A stretch of DNA of 17,773 nt from DATGCT01 sp964495575 (GTDB lineage Bacteria; Patescibacteriota; Minisyncoccia; UBA6257; GWB1-50-10): positions 1-17,773 of the forward strand of contig CAZBVS010000013.1 in the NCBI GenBank assembly GCA_964495575.1. Direction: 5' to 3'. Made by a program: the position numbers and the translations under genes. Below the pieces are notes generated by a model. It saw only the letters and a program-made list of their open reading frames with translations. It searched no databases and was not told the DNA's origin. Shown here piece after piece: positions 6,635 through 13,944 of the stretch (within the stretch, counting starts at the first letter, position 1; each line of letters begins with the position of its first letter).

Positions 6635-8553
6635 TTTCCAAACCATTCGTCATACCATAAAGATAAAGATATAAGATTCCAAATCTTAAAGTTATTATCC
6701 ACCAAACCTTTTTGGTGGTTTTTAATTAACTTCCTTACATGATCGTAATCAATTATATCTCTTTCTCTTAGCTTAGAATTAAATATTATATCAGTTAAAG
6801 GTTTAGCTGTTTCTGGTTTTTTAAGCCATTCTGACATAGGGCCACTAAAACCCTTTTTCTCTCTATTTATTATTTCATCTGGAATAATTCCTTTAACCGC
6901 TTTCTTTAACATCCTTTTTCCGTTTCTATTTTTAATCTTTAAACTTTGAGGTATCCGTATTGCAAGCTCTACCAATCTTTTATCTAAGAAAGGTACTCTT
7001 GTTTCTATAGAATGAGCCATCGCCATTTTATCAGCCCTCATTAAAAGAACTTCTGGTAAGCGCATTTTTAATTCTAAATACATCATTTTTTCTAAAAAAT
7101 CTGCATCTGAGTCTAACTTCATTACGTCTTGGTAATAAGATTCTATCTCTTTATACTCATGATCTTTCTCTAACTTTTTCTTATAACTTTTTGTCAAAAG
7201 CTTTTCCTTGTCTGTAGGGGTGAAAGGAACCGCGTTTCCCCAGTATGGTTTTTGCTCGTCTTTTAGTCTTCTTGCATATTCTTTCACAAAATCAAATTTT
7301 GGGGAGCTGAATAACTTTAATAACCCGTAAGGTATTTTTTTCAAAAAGCCAGGCATTTTTTTAGCGTACTTCCAAATTTTATTATATAAATTAACTGCCA
7401 GTATATAAGTTTCATATCCCGCAAATATTTCATCAGAACCTTCTCCAACCTGAGCGACAATAACGCCACTGTCTCTTATTAACTTAGATATATAGTAAAC
7501 AAGAAAATCTATCTGATCCCCGTTAGGATCATCAAAGTGTTTTGCATACTTAGGTAGAAACTTAACTAAATCCTCATGATTTACAGATATTTCATGTGAT
7601 TTAGCTCCAAGCATCTTTACTATCTTTCTTGCGTACTCTAGCTCATTGTATTTTTCTCCGTAACCTTGAGCGGCAATTGTGAATGTCTCTACCGGCCCCC
7701 CTAAAGCCTCACTCATCAACGCTGCGTTTGTTGAAGAGTCAATTCCCCCGGAAAGAAAACACCCAAAAGGAACATCAGACACCATCTGTTTTTCAATCGA
7801 GTTCTTTAATATTTTTCTTATCTCATTCACGTAGTATTCTTCTGATTCGTTTTCTGGATACTGATTATCTTTCAATGGATTCCAGTATTCTTTTTGTTCT
7901 ATTCCATCTTTATCAATTATCATCCAGTGAGCAGAGGGAAGCTTTTTCACGTTTTTAAACAAAGTATACGGAGCGGGTAGGGAAGCAAAGGTCATATAGT
8001 ATGAAACATTTTCTTCAGCGAATTCTTTTTTAAAATCAGGATTAGCTAAGATTGCTTTAATCTCGGAACCAAACAAAAATGTTCCCTTCTTAACTGAGTA
8101 ATAAAAAGGTTTTATCCCTACATGATCTCTTGCTACAAACATTCTTTCTTTTTCTTCGTCCCATATTGCAAACGCAAACATTCCGTTAAACCTTTTTACA
8201 CAATCAACTCCCCATTCTTGATAGCTTTTCATTATTACCTCTGTATCTGTCTTTGATCTAAAATCATATCCTAGATTCTCTAACTCTGATCTTATCTTTT
8301 TAAAGTTATACACCTCTCCGTTATACACAATTTGGATTTTTCCTCCTTCATCTGTCATCGGTTGGGCACCTTTCTCAGAAAGGTCGATAATAGAGAGCCT
8401 TCTATGGCCTAACCCTACCTTTTTTTCGGAAGATAAAAAGGTACCCTTTCCGTCCGGCCCTCTATGGGCCAGAGTATCTCTCATATCATCCACCGTCTCC
8501 TTAGTGGTTTTTTTATCGTTATTAAAATGATATACCCCTGTTATTCCACACAT
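6631..8553 (-). CDS. asnB: Asparagine synthase (glutamine-hydrolysing)-like amidotransferase
   Basis: The 640-residue protein has the two-domain layout of class B asparagine synthetases. The N-terminal glutaminase domain starts with the nucleophile Cys2 (MCGITG) and keeps RGPDG (31-35) and YNGEVYN (77-83). The synthetase domain carries the pyrophosphate-binding loop SGGIDSS (268-274) and GEGSDEIFAGY. Such a protein would use glutamine and ATP to amidate a carboxylate. Being the last gene of an operon with a flippase and an initiating sugar transferase, its substrate may be a sugar uronate rather than aspartate. Members of this family in O-antigen loci are thought to form uronamides; this is inference. 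It begins one base after the flippase stop codon. Its final codons contain a terminator for the opposing gene. Confidence 0.88.
   Translation of the reverse strand: MCGITGVYHFNNDKKTTKETVDDMRDTLAHRGPDGKGTFLSSEKKVGLGHRRLSIIDLSEKGAQPMTDEGGKIQIVYNGEVYNFKKIRSELENLGYDFRSKTDTEVIMKSYQEWGVDCVKRFNGMFAFAIWDEEKERMFVARDHVGIKPFYYSVKKGTFLFGSEIKAILANPDFKKEFAEENVSYYMTFASLPAPYTLFKNVKKLPSAHWMIIDKDGIEQKEYWNPLKDNQYPENESEEYYVNEIRKILKNSIEKQMVSDVPFGCFLSGGIDSSTNAALMSEALGGPVETFTIAAQGYGEKYNELEYARKIVKMLGAKSHEISVNHEDLVKFLPKYAKHFDDPNGDQIDFLVYYISKLIRDSGVIVAQVGEGSDEIFAGYETYILAVNLYNKIWKYAKKMPGFLKKIPYGLLKLFSSPKFDFVKEYARRLKDEQKPYWGNAVPFTPTDKEKLLTKSYKKKLEKDHEYKEIESYYQDVMKLDSDADFLEKMMYLELKMRLPEVLLMRADKMAMAHSIETRVPFLDKRLVELAIRIPQSLKIKNRNGKRMLKKAVKGIIPDEIINREKKGFSGPMSEWLKKPETAKPLTDIIFNSKLRERDIIDYDHVRKLIKNHQKGLVDNNFKIWNLISLSLWYDEWFGN
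6699..6723 (+). terminator. Intrinsic terminator for the glycosyltransferase, inside asnB
   Basis: CCACCAAA (6699-6706) pairs perfectly with TTTGGTGG (6711-6718) around a 4-base loop and is followed by five T residues. It lies about 65 bases past the glycosyltransferase stop, within codons for residues 611-619 of the opposing asnB gene. Confidence 0.75.
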
Positions 8554-8554
8554 A

Positions 8555-10024
8555 TTATTTTATTCCTGAAAATGATTTTTTAATCTCTCCCAACGTTTCC
8601 TCTCCCAAAAGGTAGAGAATCAAGAAGTATACTCCAATTCCTAACAATATATTTATCAAAACATGGGCTCCCAGAATCTTTGAGATCAGAATTACTACTC
8701 CCATAGCTAAGGTTCCGATCAACACATTAGGTAGATACTTTAAAACCTCAAACTTATCTATCTTCTTCGCCAGCCATAGAATTGCTCCGTTGTACACAAT
8801 CTGAGCCCCTATCGTCGCTAACGCACACCCCACAATCCCCCAGAGGGGGATAAGTAATGCGTTTAAACCAACGTTTACCACCGCTCCCGCTATTACCATC
8901 GGCGCAATCTTTTTCTGTTTATCATGAGCGAAGATATAGTTTCCGATAAACATGCCGGGGAACACGAGCAAAGGAGTAAGTATTAAGAAGAAGAACGCGG
9001 AAGCGGCCGGAATATACTCCGCTCCATAAATGAATGTAATCAGCTGATCCCCAACAATTGCTCCCCCGGCTGCTAGAGGAAACGCCACTAACAGAGAAGT
9101 GGTTAACGATCTTTCAAACAACTCTCTTGTCTTCTTCTTGTTCTTTTTGCTTATAAATTTAGAGATTGTAGGGAAGGTGCTGATTGCTAAAATAGAAGGA
9201 ATTACATACAACAGATTCACTATCTTCTGGCTGGCGGAATAAAACCCAATCTCTTTGGCTCCTTCATAAAAACCTAACATTACAATATCAATATTTAACA
9301 TAAAGACACCTAATATTCCCAAGAAAGCAATAGGTAAAGAAGCTTTTAAGATAGGTTTTACAAGTTTTTTCTTAAAGTATTTAAAAATCTTTACAAACTT
9401 ATCCTTTAATATATATATTCCCAGCAGGGCTCCGGTTCCAGCCGAAAGAATATATGTTATCGTCAACGCCTTTGCGGTTGGAAAGATTGTTAAGATCACA
9501 AACCCGAATATAGTAATGGAAACATTAGCTACAATAATCAGTAGGGCATCTAATTCCATCTTTTCTTTCCCTCGGAAATAAGCTGAAGAAAACTCTCTTA
9601 ACGCATCAAAGGTAGTTAACAAAGCTACAAAAGGAATCAGTGCCTTTGCTGCCTCTACTCTTGAAAAAAGAGGGGCCACAAATATTATTAACAAGGCCGT
9701 CATTATCAAAAGCCCCGTCTTTATCCAAAAGGCGGTGGCAAAATAACTGTCTGCCTCCTCCGGTTTCTGACTGACCTCTCTTGTTAGAGTACTTTTTACT
9801 CCTAGATCAGTTAAGACGGTAAAGAATCCGGCCAATCCTACAACATATGAAAAAACCCCGTAACTTGCTGCCCCTAATATTCTGGCAGCATAAATAACTA
9901 TTAAAGCCCTAAAAAGACGGCTACCTATCTGGCCGGCCGCCATCCAAAAAGTATTCTTGGCTACTGTCTGACGGACAGAATGGTTATTAAATAGAAAGTT
10001 TTTTATTTTTGATATAATTTTCAT
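8555..10024 (-). CDS. Wzx-type polysaccharide flippase
   Basis: The 489-residue protein is a polytopic membrane protein of the MOP/MVF superfamily (oligosaccharide flippases). Hydrophobic segments of about 20 residues recur along its whole length, consistent with 12-14 transmembrane helices. The N-terminus has the family-typical pattern VAKNTFWMAAGQIGSRLFRA (21-40) and then AARILGAASYGVFSY, including the LG-x-x-x-YG signature. Later comes a family-typical charged cytoplasmic loop (KFISKKNKKKTRELFERS). It should move the lipid-linked repeat unit to the outer face of the cytoplasmic membrane. It sits one base after the sugar-transferase gene and one base before asnB, so the three genes form a single transcription unit. 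The cargo cannot be deduced from sequence. Confidence 0.87.
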   Translation of the reverse strand: MKIISKIKNFLFNNHSVRQTVAKNTFWMAAGQIGSRLFRALIVIYAARILGAASYGVFSYVVGLAGFFTVLTDLGVKSTLTREVSQKPEEADSYFATAFWIKTGLLIMTALLIIFVAPLFSRVEAAKALIPFVALLTTFDALREFSSAYFRGKEKMELDALLIIVANVSITIFGFVILTIFPTAKALTITYILSAGTGALLGIYILKDKFVKIFKYFKKKLVKPILKASLPIAFLGILGVFMLNIDIVMLGFYEGAKEIGFYSASQKIVNLLYVIPSILAISTFPTISKFISKKNKKKTRELFERSLTTSLLVAFPLAAGGAIVGDQLITFIYGAEYIPAASAFFFLILTPLLVFPGMFIGNYIFAHDKQKKIAPMVIAGAVVNVGLNALLIPLWGIVGCALATIGAQIVYNGAILWLAKKIDKFEVLKYLPNVLIGTLAMGVVILISKILGAHVLINILLGIGVYFLILYLLGEETLGEIKKSFSGIK

Positions 10025-10025
10025 T

Positions 10026-11342
10026 TTATTTCCGGTTTGTCGTAAAGAAGTAGCGGATTGTTCTTATTATTATCGTCAAATCCAAGACTACCGATCTGTT
10101 TTTAATATAATAAACATCAAAAGCCAGTTTTTCCATAGCTTCTTCCATAGAAGCACTGGGTTGGTAATTAATCTGAGCCCAGCCTGTTAAACCTGGCTTG
10201 ATTATATGCCTAATATCATAGTAAGGAAGATTATTAAATCTCTCGGCTAACTCCACTCTTTCCGGTCTTGGCCCGATTACCGATATATCCCCCTTCAGTA
10301 TGTTTATAAGCTGAGGGAGCTCATCAAGGTGAGTTTTTCTCAATAGCTTACCTACCGGAGTTATTCTTGAATCATTTTTCTTGGTCCATAGCGGTCCGTC
10401 CTGGCCATCATACATAGTTCTAAACTTATATAACACAAAAGGCTTGTTATCCTCTCCCATTCGCTTACTTTTATAAATCATCTTTCCTTTAGAGGTTAAC
10501 TTAATCAATAAGCCGGATAACACAAAGAACGGAGAGAATATAACTATTGAAATAACAGAGAACAGAACATCTATAAATCTTTTTGTTTTTTCATAGAAAG
10601 GGCGGTGAGTGGTAATGTTCTCGATAAACCAACCTTCTTCTAACTCTTCCAGAGGTACTTTTTCAAACACCATTTCATAAAAACTCCAGAAGTTTATTAC
10701 ATTAACCTCGTGTAATAAAAGATCATAGATTAACCTTGTAATCTTTTTTCTTTCCTCTAACCCATTTTTAATAACTATTGTATGAATATCTTCCTCTCTT
10801 ACTATCTCAGGCAGGTCTTCAAAATCAACCTCCTCTATGTTTCTAAACCACCTCGACACCTTATACCCGATCTGTGGCTTATCCTCCACGTTATCCACCA
10901 CCTCTTGGATAAGAGGGGAGTCACCTAATATCAGAACCTTTTCTGCCCCGGACGGAAAAATATTGCACAAAATCAACCTCTGCCACCCATACTTCAATAC
11001 CAAAAATATCAAAGCAAAAAGAGCTAAGTTTGTTTTTGGGGTCAACTCAAAAAACCCAGGGAAAAGATAAAAGGCGGTTACTGACAAAAATCCGGATACC
11101 AACGTTGCTAGAAACACATCCTTCAAAATTTCTTCTTTAACTCCAAACTTGTATCTGTACAAGTTAAACAGATAAAGCACTAGTATCCAGACAATGAATA
11201 TTATTGTAAAAGGCCAGAAGTGAGCCTTAAAACGATCTACAAATTCATTACCCTGATATCTAATAAACAGGGCTAATGCCAAGGATGCATACAAGATTAT
11301 TACATCCCCTATAAATATGAATAACTTTTTTAACTTAGACAT
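10026..11342 (-). CDS. Initiating sugar-1-phosphate transferase (polyprenol-phosphate, WcaJ/WbaP-like)
   Basis: The 438-residue protein has the standard three-part layout. Residues 1-125 hold about four transmembrane helices, residues 130-250 form a soluble Rossmann-like domain, and residues 250-438 are the catalytic bacterial sugar-transferase domain. The catalytic domain begins with TKRFIDVLFSVISIVI, a membrane re-entrant or spanning helix. It contains YKSKRMGED, FVLYKFRTM, the LRKTHLDELPQLINILKGD block and ISVIGPRPE, and ends with KPGLTGWAQIN. It would transfer a sugar-1-phosphate from a UDP-sugar to undecaprenyl phosphate, the first membrane step of repeat-unit assembly. It is the first gene of the leftward operon, with a promoter expected in the 137-base divergent spacer. 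The donor sugar is not predictable. Confidence 0.9.
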   Translation of the reverse strand: MSKLKKLFIFIGDVIILYASLALALFIRYQGNEFVDRFKAHFWPFTIIFIVWILVLYLFNLYRYKFGVKEEILKDVFLATLVSGFLSVTAFYLFPGFFELTPKTNLALFALIFLVLKYGWQRLILCNIFPSGAEKVLILGDSPLIQEVVDNVEDKPQIGYKVSRWFRNIEEVDFEDLPEIVREEDIHTIVIKNGLEERKKITRLIYDLLLHEVNVINFWSFYEMVFEKVPLEELEEGWFIENITTHRPFYEKTKRFIDVLFSVISIVIFSPFFVLSGLLIKLTSKGKMIYKSKRMGEDNKPFVLYKFRTMYDGQDGPLWTKKNDSRITPVGKLLRKTHLDELPQLINILKGDISVIGPRPERVELAERFNNLPYYDIRHIIKPGLTGWAQINYQPSASMEEAMEKLAFDVYYIKNRSVVLDLTIIIRTIRYFFTTNRK

Positions 11343-11359
11343 AATTTTCTTTTCAAGCT

Positions 11360-11368
11360 ATATTATCA
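11360..11368 (-). promoter_or_regulatory. Candidate extended -10 promoter of the leftward polysaccharide operon
   Basis: On the - strand TGATAATAT reads as an extended -10 element (TGn followed by TAATAT, 11360-11365), about 17 bases ahead of the ATG at 11342. No good -35 is visible. The predicted leader is about 10 bases. Confidence 0.35.
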
Positions 11369-11409
11369 GGTTAAATCAAAATACGATTATCTTCCAGTCT
11401 TTTTAAGGT

Positions 11410-11438
11410 TTGCTCTGTATTTTAGCTTAGTGTATAGT
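11410..11438 (+). promoter_or_regulatory. Candidate promoter of the DsbA-like gene
   Basis: TTGCTC (11410-11415) is separated by 17 bases from TATAGT (11433-11438). Transcription would start near 11445, with a leader of about 35 bases before the ATG at 11480. A second possible -10, TATAAA (11442-11447), is present without a good -35. Confidence 0.45.
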
Positions 11439-11479
11439 TTGTATAAAGCCGTCGTTTTTAAACTAATAATTTCAAAAAA

Positions 11480-12172
11480 ATGAACAATAAAGGATATTTC
11501 TTACCAGCCAGTATTTTAATCGCCGCCCTCCTTATCTCCGGATCTGTAATATACAGCACCGGCAAGAAGGCGGATACTAACACCCAGCCTGACCAACAAG
11601 AACAAGTATCTTCTCAAGGTATTGAACCTATCACCGAAGCGGATCATATCCGAGGAGCCGGAGTTGATGCTCCTGTAAAGATAGTTGAGTACTCTGATCC
11701 CGAGTGTCCATACTGTTCTAAGTTTCATCTAGATATGAAGAAAGTAATTCAGGACTACGGTGATCAAGTTGCCTGGGTCTACCGCCACTTTCCATTAGAT
11801 AATCTTCACAGTAAAGCTAGAAAAGAGATTACCGCTACTGAATGTGCGTATGATCTGGGAGACTCTGACATCTTCTGGGGTTACCTCGACCGTCTCTATG
11901 AAATAACCCCTTCTAACAACGGGCTTGATCTTAATAAACTTCCTGAGATAGCTGAGTATGTTGGACTGGATGCCGATGAGTTTAATAAATGTTTAGAAAG
12001 TAATAAATTTGCAGAAAAAATTGAGGCTCAGTACCAGGATGCTAAACAAAGTGGAGGCACCGGTACTCCTTATGTTCTTGTAATGAAAGAGGATGAAGTA
12101 CTAGGTACTCTTCCTGGAGCCCTTCCATATGAGCAGCTTGCTGAAGTAATTGATCAAATCTTAAACCAATAA
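11480..12172 (+). CDS. Membrane-anchored DsbA-like thiol-disulfide oxidoreductase
   Basis: The 230-residue protein has an N-terminal hydrophobic segment (about residues 6-26: YFLPASILIAALLISGSVIY) that serves as a signal anchor. A polar linker follows (27-55), then a thioredoxin-fold DsbA/BdbD domain. The redox motif CPYC is at 76-79 in the context YSDPECPYCSKFH, and the cis-proline loop GTGTP ends at P197. Extra cysteines at C122 and C171 could form a structural disulfide. It should form or exchange disulfides in proteins outside the cytoplasmic membrane. No DsbB/VKOR partner lies in the window. It is followed after one base by a small SPW-type membrane protein gene. Similar anchored DsbA proteins are common in Patescibacteria; I rely on general knowledge for that. 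Confidence 0.88.
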   Translation: MNNKGYFLPASILIAALLISGSVIYSTGKKADTNTQPDQQEQVSSQGIEPITEADHIRGAGVDAPVKIVEYSDPECPYCSKFHLDMKKVIQDYGDQVAWVYRHFPLDNLHSKARKEITATECAYDLGDSDIFWGYLDRLYEITPSNNGLDLNKLPEIAEYVGLDADEFNKCLESNKFAEKIEAQYQDAKQSGGTGTPYVLVMKEDEVLGTLPGALPYEQLAEVIDQILNQ

Positions 12173-12173
12173 C

Positions 12174-12338
12174 ATGAAGTGGAATAACTGGGTAATCTTA
12201 GGGTTAGGTGTCTGGTCCATACTATCTCCATGGTTTTTCGGGTTTAACGATCTAAACCTTGTCACCTGGAACAGTATTTTTGTCGGAGCGTTAGTGATAG
12301 TTTTTGCTCTTTGGAACTTTTCACCCCCTAAAAAATAA
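12174..12338 (+). CDS. Small SPW-repeat-type membrane protein (54 aa)
   Basis: A 54-codon frame starts one base after the DsbA-like stop codon and ends just before an intrinsic terminator. It encodes two hydrophobic helices: one from about residue 6 to 24, the other from about 32 to 48. Between them sits the motif LSPWFFGF (17-24), and the second helix is introduced by TWNSIFVGALV. This alternation of SPW, a turn, a W-N pair and a Gly-rich second helix is the signature of the SPW repeat family of bacterial membrane proteins. Only one repeat is present. The function of the family is unknown; co-transcription with the thiol oxidoreductase is the only contextual clue. Confidence 0.75.
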   Translation: MKWNNWVILGLGVWSILSPWFFGFNDLNLVTWNSIFVGALVIVFALWNFSPPKK

Positions 12339-12344
12339 GAACTT

Positions 12345-12373
12345 AACCCGCAGTTCTAAACTGCGGGTTTTTT
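12345..12373 (+). terminator. Intrinsic terminator after the dsbA-like/SPW operon
   Basis: AACCCGCAGTT (12345-12355) pairs perfectly with AACTGCGGGTT (12359-12369) around a 3-base loop. The T-run continues to 12373. It is seven bases past the SPW stop codon and is a textbook Rho-independent terminator. Confidence 0.92.
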
Positions 12374-12375
12374 AT

Positions 12376-12402
12376 TTGACCCAACCTTAAATATGTTAAA
12401 AT
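12376..12402 (+). promoter_or_regulatory. Promoter of the zinc-ribbon gene
   Basis: TTGACC (12376-12381) precedes TAAAAT (12397-12402) by 15 bases. A TGT directly upstream of the -10 makes it an extended -10 element, which can compensate for the short spacing. The leader to the ATG at 12441 would be about 32 bases and is A-rich without a Shine-Dalgarno sequence. Confidence 0.5.
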
Positions 12403-12440
12403 AATAAAGCAAAGGTCCTTAAACAAACCAAAAAATAAAC

Positions 12441-13097
12441 ATGGGATTTATCAATAAAATATTTGGCGGAGATAAAAAATCTTCTCAAGATAACTCAGAA
12501 ACAACAAAAGTAGTTACATATACTTGCCCTAACTGTGGGCATAAATCAAATGAATCAGGCAAATGCCCTAACTGCGGCGTTCCTCTAAGAAAAGCAGGAG
12601 AGGTTTCTGTTTCTAACAAAGGCATGGGTGCTTCTCGTCCTCCTCAACCAAACAAACCTCAAACTAAACAAAGAAAACAAAATATGAACAAACCTCAAAC
12701 TAAACAAAGAAAGAAAAACATGAATAAATCACAGCAAAATCAAAAACCTCAGAAAAACATGAACAAACAAACCACTCAGCAAGTACCAAGAACTCCTACC
12801 AAACCACAGACCCCAACCCGACCGAAGACTCCTCAGAACCCTCAACCGAAAAGACCTCAGCCAAACACACCGGGTACCAGCAACCCTAAAACTCCTCAGA
12901 AACCACAAAGACCACCCCGACCAAAAACCCCTAAACCACAAAAGCCAAACCGACCATCTCCGAAACCAGGTCCTCAACCAAAACCTAAACCAAAGAAACC
13001 TAAACCAGCCTCTCCTGGTGTTCCTGGAGGCCCTAATAAACCAGGCCGTCCAACTACCACCCCTGGTGGAGGTTCCGCACAAAAATCTCAGAACTAA
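12441..13097 (+). CDS. Zinc-ribbon protein with long Pro/Lys/Gln-rich disordered tail
   Basis: The 218-residue protein begins with a short leader (MGFINKIFGGDKK). A single zinc ribbon follows at about residues 28-50: two CPNCG knuckles separated by HKSNESGK. From residue 65 onward it is low complexity, dominated by Pro, Lys, Gln, Asn, Arg and Thr, strongly basic and lacking hydrophobic segments, so it is likely disordered. A 12-residue unit NKPQTKQRKxNM is repeated in tandem at 71-82 and 83-94 with a degenerate third copy. The last third is PKP/PRP-like and ends glycine-rich. I do not recognise a named family. Zinc ribbons plus basic tails often bind nucleic acid or ribosomes, but this is only a guess. 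It has its own promoter and is followed by tRNA-Thr. Confidence 0.7.
   Translation: MGFINKIFGGDKKSSQDNSETTKVVTYTCPNCGHKSNESGKCPNCGVPLRKAGEVSVSNKGMGASRPPQPNKPQTKQRKQNMNKPQTKQRKKNMNKSQQNQKPQKNMNKQTTQQVPRTPTKPQTPTRPKTPQNPQPKRPQPNTPGTSNPKTPQKPQRPPRPKTPKPQKPNRPSPKPGPQPKPKPKKPKPASPGVPGGPNKPGRPTTTPGGGSAQKSQN
12651..12722 (+). repeat. 36-bp tandem repeat within the zinc-ribbon gene
   Basis: Two nearly identical 36-base units (12651-12686 and 12687-12722) differ at only a few positions, each encoding NKPQTKQRKxNM. The similarity at DNA level suggests recent duplication. A more diverged third copy follows. Confidence 0.85.
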
Positions 13098-13102
13098 GAA
13101 TA

Positions 13103-13129
13103 TTGAAATTTACTTAACTCCTCTATAAT
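13103..13129 (+). promoter_or_regulatory. Candidate promoter of tRNA-Thr
   Basis: TTGAAA (13103-13108) and a perfect TATAAT (13124-13129) are 15 bases apart, slightly short of ideal. The expected transcription start is near 13136, six bases before the mature tRNA 5' end. Confidence 0.5.
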
Positions 13130-13140
13130 GTAGAGGAGTT
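13116..13140 (+). repeat. Perfect 10-bp inverted repeat abutting tRNA-Thr
   Basis: AACTCCTCTA (13116-13125) and its exact complement (13131-13140) flank 5 bases. The repeat overlaps the predicted -10 box and ends two bases before the tRNA. It lacks a T-run, so it is not a standard terminator. In read-through RNA from the zinc-ribbon gene it would fold next to the tRNA 5' end. Confidence 0.7.
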
Positions 13141-13141
13141 A

Positions 13142-13214
13142 GCCGGAGTAGCTTCAGTGGCAGAGCGATCCCCTCGTAAGGGATAGGCCGGGAGTTCGAT
13201 CCTCCCCTCCGGCT
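13142..13214 (+). tRNA. tRNA-Thr (anticodon CGT)
   Basis: A full cloverleaf can be drawn. The acceptor is GCCGGAG (13142-13148) with CTCCGGC (13207-13213), the D arm is GCTT/GAGC, and the anticodon stem is ATCCC/GGGAT around loop CTCGTAA. The T arm is GGGAG/CTCCC with loop TTCGATC. The anticodon CGT at 13175-13177 reads ACG threonine codons. The discriminator is T, and the CCA end is not encoded (next bases CAA), so CCA must be added by a nucleotidyltransferase. Confidence 0.95.
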
Positions 13215-13232
13215 CAATTTTTATATACCACA

Positions 13233-13940
13233 ATGGAAAAACAACATTACAACCCAAACATCGTCTACATTTCTGCCTTCCCCGGAGCAGGAGGAAAGGA
13301 TGCTAAGGATTTTGCTATCATGCTCCTTAAAATGTACCTTAAGTACGCTAAGAAAAAGAACTGGAAAACTACCGTTATTGACGAAGACACTATTGAGATT
13401 AAAGGGAAGAACATATATAAAAAGTTAGAAGATGAGAACGGAGTTCACCGACTAATCAGAATCTCTCCTTATGACTCTAAAGATAACCGCCACACCTCCT
13501 TTGCTTTAGTCGAAGTTCTCCCTGAACTTCATGAGGTAAAAGCTTCCGAGATAAAAATTCCTGAAAACGATCTGAAATTAGATTTCTTTAAATCCTCCGG
13601 CCCCGGAGGACAAAACGTTAATAAAGTAGAAACGGCGGTGAGAGTTGTGCATAAACCTACCGGTGTTAGTGCTTCCTCTCAAGCAGAAAGATCCCAGGCC
13701 AGAAATAGGGCCCGGGCTATGAAACTTCTTAAATCAAAACTTGTTAAACTTATGGAAGAAAAAAGAGAAGAGGACATCTCCAAGTTAAAAACCAAGGTTA
13801 CCCCTGACTGGGGGCATGAAATCAGATCATACGTTCTTCATCCATACAAACAAGTTCGGGACAAAAAGAGAGATTTAAAAATCTCTCAACCAGAAGAAGT
13901 CCTTGACGGAAACCTTGATTTATTATTCAATGCTTCTTAA
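13233..13940 (+). CDS. prfB: Peptide chain release factor 2-like protein lacking domain 1
   Basis: The 235-residue protein covers domains 2-4 of a class I release factor. The PCRF core reads PGAGGKDAKDFAIMLLKMYL (17-36). The stop-codon recognition region has ISPYDS (77-82), where RF2 has Ser-Pro-Phe. The peptidyl-hydrolysis loop GPGGQNVNKVE (123-133) contains the catalytic GGQ at 125-127. The C-terminal tail WGHEIRSYVLHPYKQVRD is RF2-like. The roughly 110-residue N-terminal domain 1 is absent, and the 18 bases between the tRNA and the start codon leave no room for it, nor for the usual programmed frameshift site. It should release peptides at UAA and UGA. The prfB-ftsE-ftsX order is common in bacteria, so this is likely the genome's own RF2. 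PrfH-type rescue factors, which also lack domain 1, are a less likely alternative. Confidence 0.82.
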   Translation: MEKQHYNPNIVYISAFPGAGGKDAKDFAIMLLKMYLKYAKKKNWKTTVIDEDTIEIKGKNIYKKLEDENGVHRLIRISPYDSKDNRHTSFALVEVLPELHEVKASEIKIPENDLKLDFFKSSGPGGQNVNKVETAVRVVHKPTGVSASSQAERSQARNRARAMKLLKSKLVKLMEEKREEDISKLKTKVTPDWGHEIRSYVLHPYKQVRDKKRDLKISQPEEVLDGNLDLLFNAS

Positions 13941-13944
13941 TCGG

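Noticed and set aside
12729..13082. 117-codon open frame on the - strand
   Set aside because: It is the complement of the Pro/Lys-rich tail, giving an implausible Trp/Arg/Phe-rich protein; the + strand frame has a zinc ribbon and a promoter.
13098..13232. Possible missing domain 1 of RF2 or a programmed frameshift upstream of prfB
   Set aside because: The space is filled by the tRNA and its promoter, and no frame encodes release factor domain 1 or the frameshift signal.
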